In this document: positions 5,803-7,430 of the stretch, one piece after another
Layout: the number at the start of each line of letters is the position of its first letter
Numbering within the stretch: the stretch's first letter is position 1
Assembly: GCA_026391235.1 (NCBI GenBank)
Contig: JAPLDV010000885.1
Span: 1-7,430, forward strand
Length of the DNA stretch: 7,430 nt
Origin: Bacteroidia bacterium
Lineage (GTDB): Bacteria; Bacteroidota; Bacteroidia; Bacteroidales; UBA12481
Direction: 5' to 3'
The notes under the pieces: model-generated
What the model was told of the DNA's origin: nothing
The model's input: only the letters and a program-made list of their open reading frames with translations
The model's database searches: none
Program-made: the position numbers and the translations under genes

Positions 5803-7215
5803 TTACCGTGTTTGCCTGATAATCTCCTGATACCGCCTTGCCCCTTCCTTCAGCGTTCTCACCTGCGTATTCATATCAACCGAGTACAACCCGAACTTCA
5901 TGTCGTAGCCCAGCGACCATTCGAAATTATCAATCAGGGTCCAGTAATAATATCCCCTGATATCGAATCCATCCGCAATGGCTTTTGAGACCGTATACAG
6001 GTATTGACTGATAAACAGTGCCCTGCGATCATCTTTGGCATCAGCGACACCGTTTTCAGTGATATAGATCGGAACACGAAACTGAGAAACCGTTTTGATG
6101 GCCCGGTATAACCCTTCCGGATAACTGGCATAATCCATGTCGGTTTTGATTTCACCCGGCAGGAGTTTGGCCTGAAAAGCCTGATCCAGATTGAATGAGA
6201 ACTTGTAATTATAATGCGAATAATAATTCAGACCGATAAAGTCCAGTGTTCCTTTTGCTTTTGGATTCTCATCCGTCAGCGTGGCCATGGTTGGCATATT
6301 GAACCTGAATTTACCGGTTCTCAGGAAATCCAGGGTGGTCGCGTTAAAGACCCCATCGATCAGGTTGGCAAAGATCCAATCGCCCAAGTGCCATTTGCGG
6401 TACGGATCATTCTGTGTCAGGTTCTTGACCACGCCCACTTTCGCCTGATTGCCGCCGGGCAAACTCTTGATTTTCCAGTATGCCTGAACATGAGCCTCCA
6501 GGATATTCCGCAGCACAACGGCTGCCAGTTTCGGATCCTTTTTCCCCGGGGGATTGGCACCATGGAAGTATCCTTCGACCACATAAACGGCAGGCTCATT
6601 GATGGTGCACCAGAATGTTACGCGGTCCTTCAGTGCCAGGTAAACAACCTCGGTGAACTTCACAAAATCAGCCACATTTTCCATCTTTTCAAACGCCCCT
6701 TTTTTCTCAAACCAGATGGGATTCGTAAAATGATGCAGGGTGACCATCGGAACGATCCCGTTGGCAATCAGCGAATCACAGACATCCTGATAATGCTTGA
6801 TGGCCAGGGTATCGAAAACGCCTTCTGCAGGTTCGATCCGGCTCCATTCCACCGAAAAACGGTAGGATCTCAGCCCGAGCTCTTTCATCAATCCGATATC
6901 CTGACTATATCGATTCCAGTGATCGCACGCAATTCCAGCTTTCTGTCCGCCTGCTATCCTGGGATTGCCCTTCTCGTCCACAGCAGTTTCCCATAAGTAC
7001 CACTGATTGTTTGTGTTATAGCCTTCCACCTGATGGGCGGCAGTTGCTACCCCCCAGATAAAATCTTTGGGGAAGGCTATCTTATTAGTATCGATTTTCG
7101 ACCAGTCCCATTTCAGCTGCGGACGCGAAATCTGAAAAATTATGCACGGAACGAACCAGGCCAGGAGCAGGAAGGCGAGGATGGCGAGGAGGAGTTTGGA
7201 GGATTTGGGTTTCAT
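5803..7215 (-). CDS. Membrane-anchored GH1 family beta-glycosidase
   Basis: The 470-residue protein starts at ATG 7215 behind an A-rich ACAAAA and ends at TAA (5805-5803). Residues 1-7 are basic and 8-28 strongly hydrophobic without a clear cleavage site or lipobox, so a single-pass N-terminal anchor with an extracytoplasmic domain is likely. The GH1 (beta/alpha)8 barrel begins at FPKDFIWGVATAAHQVEG (48-65; Q62 binds sugar). HHF (161-163), TINEP (204-208; acid/base E207), ITENG (385-389; nucleophile E387) and NFEWSLGYDMKFGLYSVD (430-447; E432 and W433 in the sugar site) follow. Both catalytic glutamates are present and length is normal, so it should retain beta-glycosidase activity. The C-terminal loop lacks the Ser-Lys-Tyr signature of 6-phospho-beta-glucosidases, which points to unphosphorylated glycosides. 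Exact substrate is unknown. It converges on the plus-strand amidohydrolase, and a heptamer array lies in its leader. Confidence 0.93.
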   Translation of the reverse strand: MKPKSSKLLLAILAFLLLAWFVPCIIFQISRPQLKWDWSKIDTNKIAFPKDFIWGVATAAHQVEGYNTNNQWYLWETAVDEKGNPRIAGGQKAGIACDHWNRYSQDIGLMKELGLRSYRFSVEWSRIEPAEGVFDTLAIKHYQDVCDSLIANGIVPMVTLHHFTNPIWFEKKGAFEKMENVADFVKFTEVVYLALKDRVTFWCTINEPAVYVVEGYFHGANPPGKKDPKLAAVVLRNILEAHVQAYWKIKSLPGGNQAKVGVVKNLTQNDPYRKWHLGDWIFANLIDGVFNATTLDFLRTGKFRFNMPTMATLTDENPKAKGTLDFIGLNYYSHYNYKFSFNLDQAFQAKLLPGEIKTDMDYASYPEGLYRAIKTVSQFRVPIYITENGVADAKDDRRALFISQYLYTVSKAIADGFDIRGYYYWTLIDNFEWSLGYDMKFGLYSVDMNTQVRTLKEGARRYQEIIRQTR

Positions 7216-7223
7216 TTTTGTAA

Positions 7224-7265
7224 GTTGTTGGTTGTTGGTTATCAGTTGTCAGTTGTCAGTTGTCT
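7224..7265 (-). repeat. Six-unit heptamer tandem array in the GH1 leader
   Basis: Plus-strand units are GTTGTTG, GTTGTTG, GTTATCA, GTTGTCA, GTTGTCA and GTTGTCT, perfectly in 7-nt phase. The array ends 8 nt before the GH1 start codon. In the GH1 transcript it would read as CA-rich units of the type TGACAAC, with little capacity for structure. Copy-number change could alter leader length or promoter spacing; no promoter was confidently placed upstream. Confidence 0.65.
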
Positions 7266-7294
7266 GACTGAGCCTTTAATTTTAGGATCACAAA

Positions 7295-7430
7295 TTAGGA
7301 AATTATTATGCGAAAACGAATTTCCATTCCATGCAACCCCTGCATAAAAATCCCGTCGGTGGTGGTATGATTATTGCGCGGTAAAACGTCCCCAAGAAGT
7401 TCTTTCCCATCAAGGATTTTAGCCGTTAAT
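7295..7430 (-). CDS. Doubtful 3' end of an unidentified reading frame entering from outside the window
   Basis: A minus-strand frame is open from the window edge to a TAA at 7297-7295, 44 codons. It begins LTAKILDGKELLGDVLP, and AKILDGKEL resembles the N-terminus of FolD (methylene-tetrahydrofolate dehydrogenase). The rest does not continue as FolD and stops soon after, so this may be a gene remnant or chance. No other gene is evident between 7216 and 7430. Confidence 0.15.
   Translation of the reverse strand, partial: LTAKILDGKELLGDVLPRNNHTTTDGIFMQGLHGMEIRFRIIIS

Noticed and set aside
6214..6996. 260-codon plus-strand open frame
   Set aside because: It is antisense to the GH1 catalytic domain and has no recognisable motifs; long antisense frames are expected with this codon usage.
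7289..7300. TAATTTG as a -7 promoter box for GH1
   Set aside because: It is one base short of TAnnTTTG and no TTTG lies at the right distance upstream.

Overview
This 7.4-kb window looks like part of a chromosome from an uncultured member of the Bacteroidota. The evidence is indirect. Start codons lack Shine-Dalgarno sequences and sit behind A-rich leaders, two proteins begin with lipoprotein-like leaders, one exact TAnnTTTG (-7) element lies upstream of a gene, and the gene content (GH95, GH1, exported amidohydrolases) fits that phylum. No taxonomic marker is present. No SusC/SusD, integrase, transposase, CRISPR array, tRNA or rRNA was seen.

Layout, left to right. (1) Positions 1-984, minus: N-terminal 328 residues of a GH95 alpha-L-fucosidase-type lipoprotein, cut by the window edge. 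(2) Positions 985-1156: gap with a possible promoter, a small GAAA-loop hairpin and a degenerate octamer array. (3) Positions 1157-3684, minus: one gene, now in two reading frames. It encodes an exported serine beta-lactamase-like domain fused to an N-acyl-D-amino-acid deacylase (amidohydrolase) domain. The reading frame breaks near 2272, and the protein appears to lack a segment there that should hold the Cys zinc ligand. (4) Positions 3708-4034: two adjacent AT-rich long-hairpin repeat elements. (5) About 3925-5673, plus: an exported YtcJ-like amidohydrolase whose signal-peptide region lies in the second hairpin element. (6) Positions 5674-5802: a T/G-rich repeat between convergent genes, related to the hairpin elements in inverted orientation. 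(7) Positions 5803-7215, minus: a membrane-anchored GH1 beta-glycosidase with both catalytic glutamates. (8) Positions 7216-7430: a six-unit heptamer array directly before the GH1 start codon, then sequence with only a doubtful partial reading frame.

The genes do not form one operon: orientations are minus, minus, plus, minus, and repeats fill every gap. A common theme is extracytoplasmic scavenging: two glycosidases for sugars, and two amidohydrolases plus a penicillin-binding-type serine hydrolase for amide or D-amino-acid compounds. This link is inferred from domain content only.

The most notable points are the broken, internally deleted fusion gene, the repeat-derived leader of the plus-strand amidohydrolase, and the inverted repeat copies flanking that one oppositely oriented gene. 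I see no clear case for a wholly new biological system.
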